The notes below the pieces were generated by a model that saw only the letters and a program-made list of their open reading frames with translations, ran no database searches and was not told the DNA's origin. A stretch of DNA of 64,000 bases from JABABV01 sp965222755. Its GTDB lineage: Bacteria; Bacillota_I; Bacilli_A; Mycoplasmatales; JABABV01. Position 1 is the first letter of the stretch. Every line of letters starts with the position of its first letter. The translations under genes were made by a program, and so were the position numbers. Of the stretch, positions 63,579-64,000 are shown in pieces. The stretch covers positions 1 through 64,000 of the forward strand of contig CBDCUK010000001.1 of NCBI GenBank assembly GCA_965222755.1. Reading direction: 5' to 3'.

Positions 63579-63800
63579 ATGCCAAGTTGAGGAATTGTTT
63601 TATTAATTTTATTACCAATTATATTTACTTTAGTTGGAGCTGCAATTGGATTTGTAGTAACTCGTAAATTAATAAAAAAAGAATTGAAGAAAAACCCACC
63701 AATCAACGAAAAAATGATTCGTGCTATGTTTTTATCAATGGGTAGAAAACCTAGTGAAGCACAAATTAAATCTGTTATGCGTTCTATGAAAGCTGCATAA
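63579..63800 (+). CDS. yneF: YneF/UPF0154 family membrane protein
   Basis: 73 residues. One N-terminal transmembrane helix (IVLLILLPIIFTLVGAAIGFVV) with Trp 4 encoded by TGA, then the UPF0154 signature KKNPPINEKMIRAMFLSMGRKPSEAQIKSVMRSM. The function is unknown; the gene commonly follows tkt in Firmicutes, as here. AAAGGAG stands six bases before ATG 63579. A terminator follows. Confidence 0.93.
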
Positions 63801-63814
63801 TTATTAGATAATAC

Positions 63815-63852
63815 AAAAATAAATAAAACAGCTTTTTGTTGTTTTATTTTTA
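63815..63852 (+). terminator. Terminator after yneF
   Basis: Hairpin with arms AAATAAAACA (63821-63830) and TGTTTTATTT (63840-63849), extended by A- and T-rich flanks; loop about nine bases. Confidence 0.8.
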
Positions 63853-63871
63853 ATTAAAAGGGGGAAAAACA

Positions 63872-64000
63872 ATGCATATATTTATATTTATAACATTTAT
63901 AATAGCGATATTATGTTGTATCGGATCTACTATATGAGTGATATTTTTAGGTTTAAAACGCCGCCGTTTAAATAGACCATATCATATTCGTGAATACCAA
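63872..64000 (+). CDS. Start of an unknown membrane protein, cut by the window end
   Basis: The first 43 residues are visible: MHIFIFITFIIAILCCIGS and TIWVIFLGL form one or two hydrophobic segments, followed by the basic cluster KRRRLNRPYHIREYQ, so the following part faces the cytoplasm. A double Cys at residues 15-16 lies within the hydrophobic run and does not form a proper lipobox. GGGGG stands about six bases before ATG 63872. The rest lies beyond the window; no function can be given. Confidence 0.6.

Noticed and set aside
1..64000. tRNA or rRNA genes, insertion sequences, prophage or plectrovirus genes, and a replication origin
   Set aside because: None is visible: no cloverleaf-like GC-rich segments, transposase motifs or DnaA-box clusters were found by eye on either strand.

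Overview
The window is one stretch of a very AT-rich, wall-less-type bacterial genome (Mollicutes). UGA is read as tryptophan throughout: almost every conserved gene is interrupted by TGA at positions where the family has Trp, while TGG is used only now and then. Shine-Dalgarno sites are clear (AAGGAG, GAGGTGA). The gene set suggests Spiroplasma or a close relative rather than a minimal human mycoplasma: a single fused SecDF, ComEA/ComEC, RelA, GapN, Nox, a full pyruvate dehydrogenase cluster, and two genes of the non-mevalonate isoprenoid (MEP) pathway, dxs and ispG. This placement is inference from gene content; no rRNA or tRNA gene lies in the window to test it.

Layout. 1-3.5 kb: glycolysis (eno, cut by the window edge, then pfkA and pyk). 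3.5-10.7 kb: comEA-comEC-holA, a cluster of lineage-specific genes (membrane protein, Lys/Thr-rich protein, small unknown protein, a two-nuclease DUF2779 protein), fmt and an ECF transporter S component. 10.7-15.6 kb: lepA, a 414-bp non-coding gap with its own promoter and terminator, then a Fic-like protein without the Fic catalytic motif and two overlapping membrane-protein genes. 15.7-20.9 kb: a small peptide gene with a bacteriocin-type leader, radC, udk, the L21 leader with rplU-rpmA, obgE, nadE and a nitroreductase. 21-30.8 kb: lplA divergent from pdhA-pdhB-pdhC-pdhD-ackA, a metallo-beta-lactamase-fold hydrolase and nox. 30.8-37.4 kb: a minus-strand DUF192 gene, yebC, dprA, topA, gapN, hemW. 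37.4-46.9 kb: a CIRCE-controlled lon followed by engB, a DUF3196-like gene, tig, ruvA-ruvB and secDF. 46.9-57.8 kb: apt-relA-hisS-aspS-DUF896-marR, minus-strand ispG, rpmG-efp, nusB-xseA-xseB and an unknown gene in the usual ispA position. 57.9-64 kb: dxs, tlyA, deoB, tkt, yneF and the start of a membrane protein.

How the genes fit together. Sugar is taken through glycolysis (PfkA, Pyk, enolase, and GapN making NADPH) to pyruvate, then acetyl-CoA through a lipoylated PDH complex (LplA attaches the lipoate). AckA yields ATP and Nox reoxidises NADH with oxygen. Most remaining genes are housekeeping: translation, ribosome assembly, DNA repair, protein export and quality control.

Most unusual features: a 339-bp perfect repeat that makes the lipoyl-domain coding regions of pdhC and pdhD identical; an L27 gene that already starts at the mature N terminus, with no Prp protease gene beside it; a heat-shock CIRCE operator built around the lon promoter; a strongly diverged DXS next to an unknown protein in the ispA slot; a Fic-fold protein with a lost active site; a double-glycine-type leader peptide gene; and four single-base frame breaks confined to the first 1.5 kb (eno and pfkA), which look more like sequence errors than gene decay.
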